From assembly GCA_023231475.1 (NCBI GenBank), contig JALJEE010000735.1, forward strand, positions 1 to 64,000: a DNA stretch of 64,000 nt, written 5' to 3'. The stretch comes from Seison nebaliae. Taxonomy: Eukaryota > Rotifera > Pararotatoria > Seisonacea > Seisonidae. The notes under the pieces were generated by a model, which ran no database searches, had not been told where the DNA came from, and saw nothing but the letters and a program-made list of their open reading frames with translations. The translations under genes and the position numbers were made by a program. Shown here in pieces: positions 51,101 to 61,728 of the stretch. Every line of letters begins with the position of its first letter. Positions within the stretch are counted from its first letter, which is position 1.

Positions 51101-54100
51101 GGCGCCAATTAAGTGCATTGAATTGCGGGAGAAAGTGGAAACTTCAAATATTCAGAGTGTGTTCGATAAATATTTGGAACAGGACGATGATGTTGGTCAA
51201 AAGCTTATTCGTTTAACTTCCGACTCACTTAATAAGAAACCGGAAAAGAAGACATTTGTTAATCAAGAGATTCCAACGGTTAAAGGTCCACCCGATGTCA
51301 GACATTTCCAAATATTATGTTCTACTCAACAAAAATTGAAAGCATTCATTCCCATCTATATTTATAATCAAGCGAAACATGACGCTCTCAATCACATGGT
51401 CTTGATGGTTATTCTTTTCAATTTCGAACCATTTCTATAATTTTATTTGTAGAATGAAGCCGAATTCTCCACAACAAGTAAAAATATCATTTTCGAGAAA
51501 ATTATGATTGATGGTTGTTCCAAAAAGAACCCAGCGTTTGAACAAGTTAAATTTACACCAAATTTTTTAACTGTTCGATCGTCTCTTTTTAGTCACTAAA
51601 AGTTTTCCAACCGGTTCCCTATCAAGTATTCTGTACAGTACCAGATATTATAAAAGTGCCGGAAACCGTGAAATTGACAGATTATGGTTTAGAATCATTA
51701 TATGTTGTGAAGGAAATGAATTTATTTGTATAGAAATTGTGAAAGATGAGATGTTTTTCTTTCTACCGGTTGAAATTCAACCCATCAATTTTACGACTAA
51801 TAAATCGGAGAAACAAATTTATGCTGGAATTTGTTTAGTTTCTCCTTACGATTTTCGGGCATATAGTTTGGAGTTATCATTTAATGAGCAAGAGGATGAT
51901 GAAATTTATACGTATTACGTGGAAATGACAAGTATTATAAATAAACCGATATGTCAATTTATACCGATAGTTATTATAATTATTTGCTAAATTAGAACAA
52001 TTATATCCATCCAAATATTTTCTAGAGGAATAATGAGGAGCATAAATTGATATTAAAATGTTCTTTGGAAGGTGAATGTTTCTCTGGGGAGACCACTCAA
52101 TTCATCGTTCCACCATTGAAAATCTTGCAATATCCTCTAACATTTACACCAACTGCCCATCGTGAATATAAAGGTACATTAACCTTCAAAAATATCAACA
52201 GAAATTTTAAACAAATCTTCCATCTAATCGGATTGGGTGAGCAAATACCTCCGTTTGATATTATAACGATCGATGCACAAGCAAGATCAATTGGAATTGG
52301 AAATGTTCTTCTAAAGAATACTACTCATCAACCAATTTACTATAAAGTTCATTCAACACTCAAATATTTGAGTGGTCCATCAACCTGTTGTGTGGCGCCA
52401 AAGAAATCGAAGTCATATAATTTCAATTACTTCCCATTAGTATCGGGGAATGATCGTGGCAAACTAATTTTCACAGTAACTGATGGAAAATCCAAGTTTT
52501 GTCCTATACTTATTTACTTTATTGCTACTAATCCGTAATATCAGGAAGGAAAATTTTACAGACAAATTACCAATTGCAACTATGGCGAATAACCAAGGAG
52601 AATACATCTGGTGTGATATCATATTTAATATCGATATGCCACAACCCGAACAAACTATTGACATTAACACAGTAGTGGGAGTTAGTAACATATTTTTCTT
52701 CGGATTTGCAATAAAGAATTCTCAAGACTGTAACGACGATAGAATTGAAAATAACAAATCCGATTAAAACGCCAGTGGTGTTGGAAGCCCATTTTAAATC
52801 TCCACCTAAATTTAAAGAAGCTGTTTTGGCTAAAAATAGTAAGAAGGACGTAACATATTCAAGAGCAATATTTTTTATCGGTGCTCCAAAACTCAAAATT
52901 GCAGCATGTGCTAAAGCTACTTACGAGTTTACGTTTAACGCTTATGTAGCAGGTGTGGACTATGGGAAATTAATATTCTCACATCCTGATATTGGGGAAT
53001 TTTGGTTTTCGTTGGTTTGTCGAGTGACGAATCCCGAAGTAAAACAATTTGAGGATTTCGTTCCAGTCAATGTAGGATGTCCAGTTTTGAAACAAATAAC
53101 GTTGTACAATCCAACTGAATCTCATACACCTTATCACATCTCTCTGACGAATGGGAGAGATTTTCAAATTGTACCTCACATTAACGTGCTAAAGAGTTTG
53201 ATAGTTAAATCGGGTAATTTATTGCCAGAAAAATTATCAATTTATACGGAAAAATTGAGGAAATCGTCGGCGCAAGAATTTAAGGAAACTCCGTCAACCA
53301 TCGTCAAAATAGCGAATCCAACTGAATCACACGTATTATTAGCACCATGGTCTACCTATCAATTAAGTATCTACTTTTTACCATCTTTTCATAAAGAAGC
53401 TTTAATTCCCGGAAAATTAACTATTACTAATGCGAAAGTCTATTTCTGCATCCTTTTGTCTGATTGATAAAATTTATATCCTTTTTAGGTGGGTAAATTT
53501 GAATATGAATTGAATGGAGTGTTAACTGAAAATTATTTCGAAAAATTGAAAGCAAAGGAAACGATCGAAGTAGCGTTGAAAGCTCCTGTTGAGGAAACAG
53601 TTGAAGGTGGATTAGTTTATCAAAACCCAACTGATACTGATTTGGCCATCGAAGTACGAACGAGCAGTATTAAAAATCAATCAGATGAAACTACATTCTC
53701 GGTTGATACGGTAAAAGATAATGTTAATTTATTTCATTTATTCAATTTTAATTCGTAATGATTAATAGGTGAGGAAATTTGATAAGAAAATTATACCAAT
53801 TCTTTTTACTCCTATGAATACTCAACAATATAGAATTCGAGTAGAAATTGTTGCTAAATCGATAGACGGGTTAATATTATTTATTAAATTTCTTCAAATA
53901 TAATTGGGATTAATTTCAATTAGAGTTAGTTATAGGTCAAAATTTACGAAGCCATTTCGAACATCCCAATCGAGTAGAAGATCAAGTTTTGGATTGAGCA
54001 AGAAAGGATCCGTCAGTTATTTACAAAGTAATTTAACCACGAAAAATCCATATTTGGCTGGTGATATGAATTTTAATAATAATACTACTAATAAGAAAGT

Positions 54101-55680
54101 TGTGGAGTTGCCGATATTTGATAATGTCAATAAAGAAATTAAAAAGGGAGAAAAATTATTGGAAAATATTCCTGAAGACAATTATGCGGTAACATTATCT
54201 GAGAATACGATGCTCATACCGAAGCAAATGACTGAAACACTTGATTCCATAAAACCGATTAACGATCAAATAAATGACATCGAAGTTATAAAAAAACAAA
54301 CTCCATCTAAACCGGAGAAGGTTGTGGAGATATCAAATAAGGTGGAAGAAATACGAGACGAAGATGATGAATCCATCGATTTCGGTTGTATTTTCAACAT
54401 TACTGGTGAAGGTATACCAGAGAAATATAATTGTAAAATAATGGATGAAAAATTTTCGTTGATTAATCAGCACATTAATAGTAAGCGACCAGATCTGGTG
54501 CCAAGTAAAAATAATGATTGCTTCCAAGTTGACGGAGAGGTACGAGAAGAGCAATTACATAATGTACAAGTCATATTGGAAAATGCTCCAAGTTTGATTT
54601 TTAAATTAATTCCATATAACGACATATGAATTTAGCGTCGAATATTAATTTGACTGTTACCAGTTCTCAGAATCAAAGTAACAGTACAGGTGATGATGAA
54701 TATAAGATTACCAATAACTACGTTTTGGATGAAAGTTTTCTTTTTGTAATTATTAAGTGTAAATTTATTAATTGTGTTTTTCGAATAATTAAGACCAAAA
54801 CCTTGTGGGCGAATATGTTTATTCTTTAGGGATGGATCCGAATCAAGAAAGAAATTCCACTATCCCATTGAGTACGTTACGTGACGTGGTAGATGTTGAG
54901 CTAGTGGAAGCGATCAACAATGGAGATGGAGAAATATCTCTCCGTTTCCAATTTAACTTCTCACCTATCAAACCTTTATAGTTGACTTTTATTTCGAATG
55001 CTTCTTATTCCCTTTAATTCTAGTGCAAATGCTCATCTTTTGATAAAATCAATTAATACGGGCAAATGGAAAATGCCGTTGAAATTTTGGGCGAACGATA
55101 ACAGATTTGAAGATACGATCTTTGTCGAATGTACCTCAGATAAACGAATAGTAGAATTCTTCCTTTCAAGTCTGAATAGGTTTCAATTAATTGAATTATG
55201 ATTATTATTATTATGATTATGGTCTTCTATAAACTGACAGAGAAAAATTGAGATTTCAATGGAAATTTGTTCCGGTTGCACCACCAACCGTCAAATTGAC
55301 AACATCATCGACTTATTTGTTACCTGGTGAGAAGGGAACGAAGTTCTCAATCGAGTACAAACCACAACCGGATGACGAGCATTTCCAATTAAAACTACGT
55401 ATTCAAGTTAGTCTCATACGATCATGTCTATTAGATCGAGAATAATTATTTTGAAAAGGCGGAGAATGATGAGGAATGGTCTTATCTTGTTTTGTTTTCA
55501 CAAAACGTCCCACTCACCAGCCAACTTCATTATAATAACGAACAACAAATGAATCAAGGTATGATACGGTTGAAGAAAGTGAAAAGGAATTTTGTAAAGG
55601 AGAACAAATACCTAATTCGAACTGCCCCGTCGAGTACAATGAAGGGTCTGTCGATGAATTCGAAAATAATTCTTAAGTAA
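42163..55680 (+). CDS. CFAP47: CFAP47-like giant axonemal protein (MSP/ASH repeats plus CH domain)
   Basis: Twenty-six exons stay in frame for about 4055 residues; the main ones are 42163-42812, 43134-43855, 44824-49537 (4.7 kb), 49955-51407, 52727-53437 and 53924-54591, ending 55459-55680. The protein is a chain of immunoglobulin-like MSP/ASPM-SPD2-Hydin domains, recognisable by repeats such as YPETLNFGIVQ and PLKILQYPLTFTP. A calponin-homology domain lies at about residues 2000-2190, with YLLKWINYVYNRYF, then NFAEDFKDGIVIGIILSAYF. This combination matches CFAP47, a central-apparatus protein of motile cilia; HYDIN lacks a CH domain. It is longer than human CFAP47 (about 3190). A 42-nt in-frame stretch at 42551-42592 (GTGCAT...TTTAG) may be one more intron. 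Twenty-four of 25 donors are GTT, one GTC. Confidence 0.78.
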
Positions 55681-56580
55681 ATCAGAAAGATAATGATCAT
55701 TAATATTAACGATTTGTGATCGACATGATTGTTTAATCAATAAATAAAACTCATCTCTTTCTGCCATTATTGAATGTTGTCTAATCAATTTTAACTTTGA
55801 ATTTCTCCCTAAATTAACATGACTTTCGAATGACTCGTAAAACATCTCAAAAGATTGAGATAATATTGATATCTGTATAAATCATCAGTTGAAATGTAAT
55901 TTGCAAAGTGGATAAAAGAGAAAATTTTAATGTTTATTTCAATAATTCACTCACAAACGTCTCACCAAAAAATGAGCATTTTAAAACTAAATTTACTCTT
56001 CCAACTCCAATTCTCTCTACTTTCTTGGAAATCTAATGGCTACTCAAGCGTAAGAAGAAAGTAGATTTGGTTTAAGTAATTGAATATTGCTGTTGAGCAA
56101 CCAATAGATAACAATTATATTAGATGACATGATGAATTGTTGAATAAAAACGCTCATTAATGATTAGTAAATCTGTCTCTATTAATAAGTGAAATCTTAA
56201 CACAAACATTCATCGAAACAATGAATTAAATTCATTTGGACATTGATCAAAGTCCGAGATATCATTTCCTCATATCCCTTCGATTTTGCATTGAAAGTGT
56301 ATGTTTAGATAAGAAAAGAAAACCTTCGTCATAATTTGATTGGAAAGAATTAGTAGTTTAATCGAAAATAATTTACTCATCCTGTCATTTCAACATACAA
56401 CACGCTTGTTGTTATTAGTTTCTCACTGATAATGATCTATGTTTTAATGATGTTAAGAAAGATAATTATAGGATGGAGGGTCATCCTTAACTAATATTTA
56501 TAGGAACCAGGAAAATCATCATACAATTGAATTTGTTTCATCTTTAGTATTCTATTGTAGTTCTCCAACTTTAACAAAAC
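55681..56580 (+). promoter_or_regulatory. Spacer and promoter of proline-rich gene B, TATA-like at 56495-56502
   Basis: AT-rich spacer of 900 bases. A TATTTATA lies 79-86 bases before the ATG at 56581, similar to the arrangement at the paralogue at 17040. Nothing else recognisable. Confidence 0.4.
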
Positions 56581-58344
56581 ATGTCTAATTACGAATATAG
56601 CCAATCATCATCCTGGTCATCATCATCCTCATCAGAAGGCGGTGATGCTGGTTCAGCAGCTCAATCCATCTTCAAAGCATATCTCGCTGCATCTGATTTA
56701 GGTGGAAGTGGTGGAATTAAAGGTATTGGTGCTAGATCATACCCGGCCGAACCAATGGGTTCTGCCTCATTCGGTAGTTCAGGTGATGCGAGTGCATCAT
56801 ATTCAGCATCCTCTTCCTCTTCATGGGAATCGAGTGGCGCATCAAGTGGTGCTGCCGACTTCTCTTCTGAATCTTACAGTTCAGGAGGTGCCGCAGGTTT
56901 TGGTGCTGAAGGATTCAGTGCTGGAGGAGCATCTTATGGTGCATCAAGTGATGTTGCTGATTTCAGTAGCGGTGGTTCCTCTAGTTTCGAGAGCAGTTCG
57001 TCCAGTTTCGAAAGTTCATCATCCGGATCTGCTGGATATGGTAGTGGTTTCGCAGCTGGTGGTGATGCTTCATATGGTGGCAGTAGCTTCAATTCTCAAT
57101 CTGTCGAAGCATCTGGTTCATATGGTGCTGGTGATGCCGGTTCATCACATACCACATACAAGTACAAGATCAATTATGATCCAAATCCTCAAATTATCCG
57201 AAAAGATAACAAAGAAGATGTCGTTTACAAACAAGAAGTTGCTGTTCGATATTTGCAACCACCAACTCCTCCACCAAATGGCCCATTGATCATTAAAGAG
57301 GTACGAGGTGCTTCAATGAAAGCCGGTCCACCAGTTGTTATTCGACAACGACCAGACAACCCCAAAACACCTCTACCATTGGTCTTACGTGGCCCACCAC
57401 CAAAAATGCCACAGGCAATGAAACAACAAGTTATTACTCGTAAATTGAAGGGAGGTAGTCCACCACCTCGACGTGTCATTGTTGAACGTTTACCCAAACT
57501 TCCAGCAAAACCACGAGCTTTAGTCGTAGAAAAATGGTTACCATACAAACAACAAGCACGAAAAGTTGTTGTCCAAAAAGCTGAAGCTGCAAAGAAAGCA
57601 GAAGCTGTGAAAAATATGATTATTCAATGGAATAATCCACAAGTAAAGAAAGTTCAAGAAATCATCAATCTCGGTGTTATCAAAGCCAACCCACAATTGT
57701 ACATCACTAAATATCGATCGGACTTCCGAGATGAAGGCGCAATCAACTCCGCTTTCTCCCAATTCGGATTAACAGCCACTGATAAACGTATTTCAGCTCC
57801 AGCTGAAGTTTTGGCTGAAATCAAACGAAATAATGAAATGGCTGCTGCTGAATTAAAGAAAGCTACTGCTACATTCTCCAAATTCGAATCATCATCATCT
57901 GGTGGAGATTATGGTTTAGGAGGTGCTGCTGCCGCTGGCGGTGAATCAGGAAGTTCATGGTCTGCTCAAGAATCATCATCCTGGTCGTCATCCTCATCTG
58001 GTGATGCTGGTGCTGTTGGTGGAGATTATGGAGCATCAAGCTCCTACTCATCAGGAGGAGGTGCTGATTTCGGTGGAAGTTCTTCTTTCGAATCATCTGC
58101 TGAATGGTCATCATCATCCGGTTCAGGATCTGCAGGAGATGCTGATTTCTCTGCTGCTGGTAGTGTTGGATTTGGAGACGCTGCAGGAGGAGGAGAATCA
58201 TATTCATCTTCATCATCCTCTTCATATTCATCATCGTCATCATCAGGTTCTGGTGCATTTAGCGGTGGTTCTGCCGAACTTCGAGCCATCATCCAGAAAT
58301 ACACTGTTCCTGGTTTTATCACATTTGAAGTGAAGGGTGAATAA
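56581..58344 (+). CDS. Proline-rich core protein B with Ser/Gly-rich flanks (paralogue of 17040)
   Basis: Single exon, 587 residues. The first ~190 residues are Ser/Gly/Ala-rich with runs such as SSSSFESSSSSFESSSSG. A core (about 195-425) follows: INYDPNPQIIRKDN, YKQEVAVRYLQPPTPPP, RRVIVERLPKLPAKPRAL, VVEKWLPYK and NLGVIKANPQLYITKYR. A second Ser/Gly-rich block follows, then LRAIIQKYTVPGFITFEV. The core matches protein A over its whole length. Its codons are richer in G and C than neighbours, with repeated GGT/TCA-type codons, consistent with high expression. The flanks recall keratin-, silk- or cuticle-type glycine/serine arms on a conserved rod, suggesting a structural polymer; this is inference. 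Several antisense and shifted open frames in the Ser/Gly repeats are artefacts. Confidence 0.87.
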   Translation: MSNYEYSQSSSWSSSSSSEGGDAGSAAQSIFKAYLAASDLGGSGGIKGIGARSYPAEPMGSASFGSSGDASASYSASSSSSWESSGASSGAADFSSESYSSGGAAGFGAEGFSAGGASYGASSDVADFSSGGSSSFESSSSSFESSSSGSAGYGSGFAAGGDASYGGSSFNSQSVEASGSYGAGDAGSSHTTYKYKINYDPNPQIIRKDNKEDVVYKQEVAVRYLQPPTPPPNGPLIIKEVRGASMKAGPPVVIRQRPDNPKTPLPLVLRGPPPKMPQAMKQQVITRKLKGGSPPPRRVIVERLPKLPAKPRALVVEKWLPYKQQARKVVVQKAEAAKKAEAVKNMIIQWNNPQVKKVQEIINLGVIKANPQLYITKYRSDFRDEGAINSAFSQFGLTATDKRISAPAEVLAEIKRNNEMAAAELKKATATFSKFESSSSGGDYGLGGAAAAGGESGSSWSAQESSSWSSSSSGDAGAVGGDYGASSSYSSGGGADFGGSSSFESSAEWSSSSGSGSAGDADFSAAGSVGFGDAAGGGESYSSSSSSSYSSSSSSGSGAFSGGSAELRAIIQKYTVPGFITFEVKGE

Positions 58345-58962
58345 TTCTTCTCTTCTTGAAGTTATTTAAATTTATACTAAACCTAAGAAACATTTCTCAA
58401 TATTTCTATTTTATTTATCATTTATTGCTTCTTCCGCATAATTGCTTAATTTACGCCTATTTTAGTTTATCATAACATTGCTTTCTCATTTATAATTGAA
58501 CCGATTAAAATATCCTAGAAATGACATTTCTCTTATTCCAACAAAACTACTTTTGAAGACGATTTTTAAATTCTGAAATTCGTTAAATTGTTAATTCATG
58601 AAAGATATTTAATAGTTTCACAATTTAATTGAATAATTTTATTTATTTATTATAAGATTAAATCCCCTCGGGCTAAATTAAAAATAAAATAAGATAACTG
58701 ACTGTTCACATTATCATTAATTTCTTTCCAATATCGATTTCATCTCGTAAATAATTAATAATCATTTCTAATTATAATAATTCATTATTCTTTCTTTAAA
58801 AAATTGAAAAAATAGTTAAACTTTTTATTGACAATGAATGGAAATGAAAAAGAATTAAAATTATCAGAATGAAAATGAAAGAAAATTTCCCCATGACAAT
58901 TGATTGAATTGAAACAGATATTTAATTTCACTAATAAACAGAATGATTGCATCTAATATATT
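58345..58962. other. Convergent spacer, no gene seen
   Basis: About 620 bases of AT-rich sequence between the stop codons of protein B and the acid phosphatase gene, which converge here. It should hold both 3' untranslated regions. Confidence 0.45.
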
Positions 58963-60785
58963 CTAATAATTATTTGGTACTGGTTGATATGGAGCATACT
59001 TCTTTTTCTTATTCGATATCGTCATCCCACAAAACCCGATGGTTAAAATAATAAGTAAGAATAAAGCAGCAATGATGCCCATCATTATAAATTCTCCTAA
59101 AATAAAAAGCAGATAATCAAATGATGAAAGATTGAATTAGATTCATAAAATGAAATTATAGTTCAACGAACTCTTACTAAACGGTTCGTTTGATAACAAT
59201 TTACATTCGTTCACAATATTCTTTGGCATACGATCAGAATATGAATTCCACAATTTACCTACAGTACACGGAGCCGAACAATCTTTGAAGAGAAAGTTAA
59301 TGAATTAAAATATCTATTCGATTCTTTACTAACGAGGAATGTTCAACGGTTTCAAAGATACTTCATCAATCGTATCATTTCGAGCGAATAATTTCACGAT
59401 AAACTTATCCACATCTTTCCATATCGATAAAATAAGATGAGATTTAAGAAAAATATGAAACCATCAATTCCTATCGGTTTGTGTAATTCGAAAACGATTG
59501 CTGAAGCATATGGCAACACAAATGGAGGATCGAATAAATCTAATGTTTCGTACATTGCCGCCAAAGTAATATCATGCTAATAGATAATTAATTAAAAAAT
59601 TTGCCGATCGAAATTTAACTGCAGAATAAATGATCATTTTTGAATTGGCTACTTTCTCGTCTTTCTTGTAATGATATTTCATATTCTCCAAAAAATTCTT
59701 TAACATATATCCTACAATAAATAGAAATGTTATTATGAAATTCAATTTTCAATTTAGTTCATATGTAGAACCTCCTCGTAATTTTTTCATTTCTTTATTT
59801 GCATAAAATACAGTGAAGAATTGACGACTTTGATTGTAAATATAATTGAAAGTCGATTCATTGAGCCAGGTCGGTAAAGGAATATTATGTGCTTTCTAAA
59901 ATGAATTGAATTAACATTTCAATGAAATAAAATAGAAAAATGAACTCTACAAATTAATGTATCACTGATTGTGTCAAACGAGTCATATGTAATATTTGGA
60001 ACGCCAGTCCATTTTTCCAAATATTGGATCAATTCCTGAAATTGAAATTTCATAAAACTATTCCATCCAAATAATTAAGAACTTGATTATCTCTCATGAA
60101 ATTGGTGACCAATGATGATTCGAATGATTCATTGAGGAGTTTTGAGAATTTTGGACAATAAGAATTGACGTTCAATAACTGAACAAATTAGAAGATAATA
60201 TAAATCTAAAATGAATTAACTTGATCATGATAAGATGATTCCGTATGAATTGGTATTGGTTGCCATGGCATATTAGTCATCCATATGTCATGAGATGTCA
60301 CTGGAGGATATAAACCAGATAAATGAGCTTCAGCTGACATTAAAGTTCGATCTTTATCGGTACTGCGAATGTAAAACTGAAAATGGATTATCGATAAATT
60401 GATGATGGATTAATTGGAAACTTCGGAGATATCGAATGTTGAATTTAATAATGAATTGACATAACGTTTATTCATAAACTCTCCAAATTTGTGATGTTGT
60501 CGCTTACCAATATTAGTGAGTTCACCGTATGTCACATTCCATGAAACCTGATCGAATGGTAATGGTTTCAATGGTGATCTATCACCATGACGAAAGAGCT
60601 AAAGACAAATTTGATGAAAGATATTGTATTAGAGAAATCGAACTAACATATTGGACTTGAACCAATTGTGTTTGGTTCTGTTTGAAAAGTTTCACATCAG
60701 AAATTGAAGGGAATGCTTGCACAAATTGAAAGAGGATAATGAGAATGAGACAAATGAAAGACAATGAAAATATTCTTCTCTTCAT
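58963..60785 (-). CDS. Histidine acid phosphatase, lysosomal type with membrane anchor
   Basis: Eleven exons, high to low: 60785-60648, 60598-60422, 60376-60221, 60178-60083, 60035-59946, 59895-59772, 59711-59620, 59576-59462, 59414-59334, 59282-59178, 59096-58963; 435 residues. Hydrolyses phosphate monoesters at acid pH, probably in lysosomes. Start MKRRIFSLSFICLILIILF is a signal peptide. Intron 1 falls just before the catalytic LFRHGDRSPLKPLPFDQ; the partner His-Asp is in IIYSAHDITLAAMYETL, split by an intron. RSTDKDRTLMSAEAHLSGLY also fits the family. A C-terminal span (IIAALFLLIILTIGFCGM) precedes a short tail ending YAPYQPVPNNY, with tyrosines that could act in sorting, as in vertebrate ACP2. 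The frame is open further upstream, but the ATG starting the signal peptide is preferred. Nine of ten donors are GTT. Confidence 0.92.
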
Positions 60786-61728
60786 TTTCAATTGATATTT
60801 AGTCCATCGCACAACTGTAAATGAAGAAATGAAAATTGTTAATAACTACTTTCTATAGATCATTTGAGAGAGGAATGGGAAGGAGATTGGATCAAAGGTC
60901 AAAAAATTTCAATTTCCCCCTATCAATTTGAAGCATAACTGAAAGAAATAAATAAACATTTATTTTCTAATGCACCTACGTCTCATGTCAATCATTTGAA
61001 TTAGATACTTGACAAAATGGAAAATAATAAAAATTTTATAATTTCAAAATAATCATTAATAATTAATCAAATAAGTTGGAATATAATTTTTCTTTATTAT
61101 TCATAAAAAGAAAATAAGAACTTCTTTTATGAATTAATATGTTGAAGTAATTATCCAATTGGAAACAAACTAATATTCACAATATGGAAATTGAGATAGT
61201 TTAGGAGAAATAATGTTTTTTCGAGATATTCTTCACTTTTTATATGTATAAAATTAACCTCTTCTTCTTCTTCTTCTTCTTCTTGAATGACAGCAAATAG
61301 ATGTAATCATTCATTCATTCATTCAATTCCAATCGAATTATTTCTTTCTCCAATTTAATTTAAAATAAAATAGGAAAACTAATTCGATATAATAAATGAA
61401 TTGAATATTTGAATAAATTCACAATGTGTGAAGCAAACTCATATGTTATTGATATATGATCTTCCAAATTATATTTATGATTATTATTATTATTATTATT
61501 ATGATGAGATGTGCCTACGTAGCTAGAAACGTTTGCATTAAGCTGTTCATTTCTATATTTCATTTTTACTTATATTTCCTAAAGCCGAATTTGAAGAGAG
61601 ATATGACATAGTTGATGAGTCGACCATTGGCATTAGTCGATTAGAAGAATAAATCAAATGGACAAATGAAATAAATTTAAATTGAATTTTTAGTTTAAAA
61701 GTAGTTCGTTTCCAAAACGATAAATGCC
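60786..61728. repeat. Intergenic region with several microsatellites
   Basis: Spacer between the divergent acid phosphatase and NARS2 genes. It holds a TTC tract at 61261-61284, an ATTC tract near 61308-61324 and an ATT tract near 61479-61503. No gene seen. Confidence 0.7.

Noticed and set aside
42163-55680. HYDIN as the identity of the giant gene
   Set aside because: It has a calponin-homology domain embedded between MSP-type repeats, which fits CFAP47; HYDIN has none. Confidence remains limited without a database search.
56702-57289. 195-codon open frame in another plus-strand frame of protein B
   Set aside because: Shadow of the Ser/Gly-rich N-terminal repeats with no independent start context or motif.
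57225-58322. Several antisense open frames of 74-129 codons inside protein B
   Set aside because: They overlap the Ser/Gly/Pro-rich coding repeats, whose codon bias leaves other frames open. The sense frame carries the core conserved with protein A.
60582-60812. GTG or longer N-terminus for the acid phosphatase
   Set aside because: The downstream ATG at 60785 begins a proper signal peptide; the earlier codons follow an AG acceptor-like site and may be untranslated.
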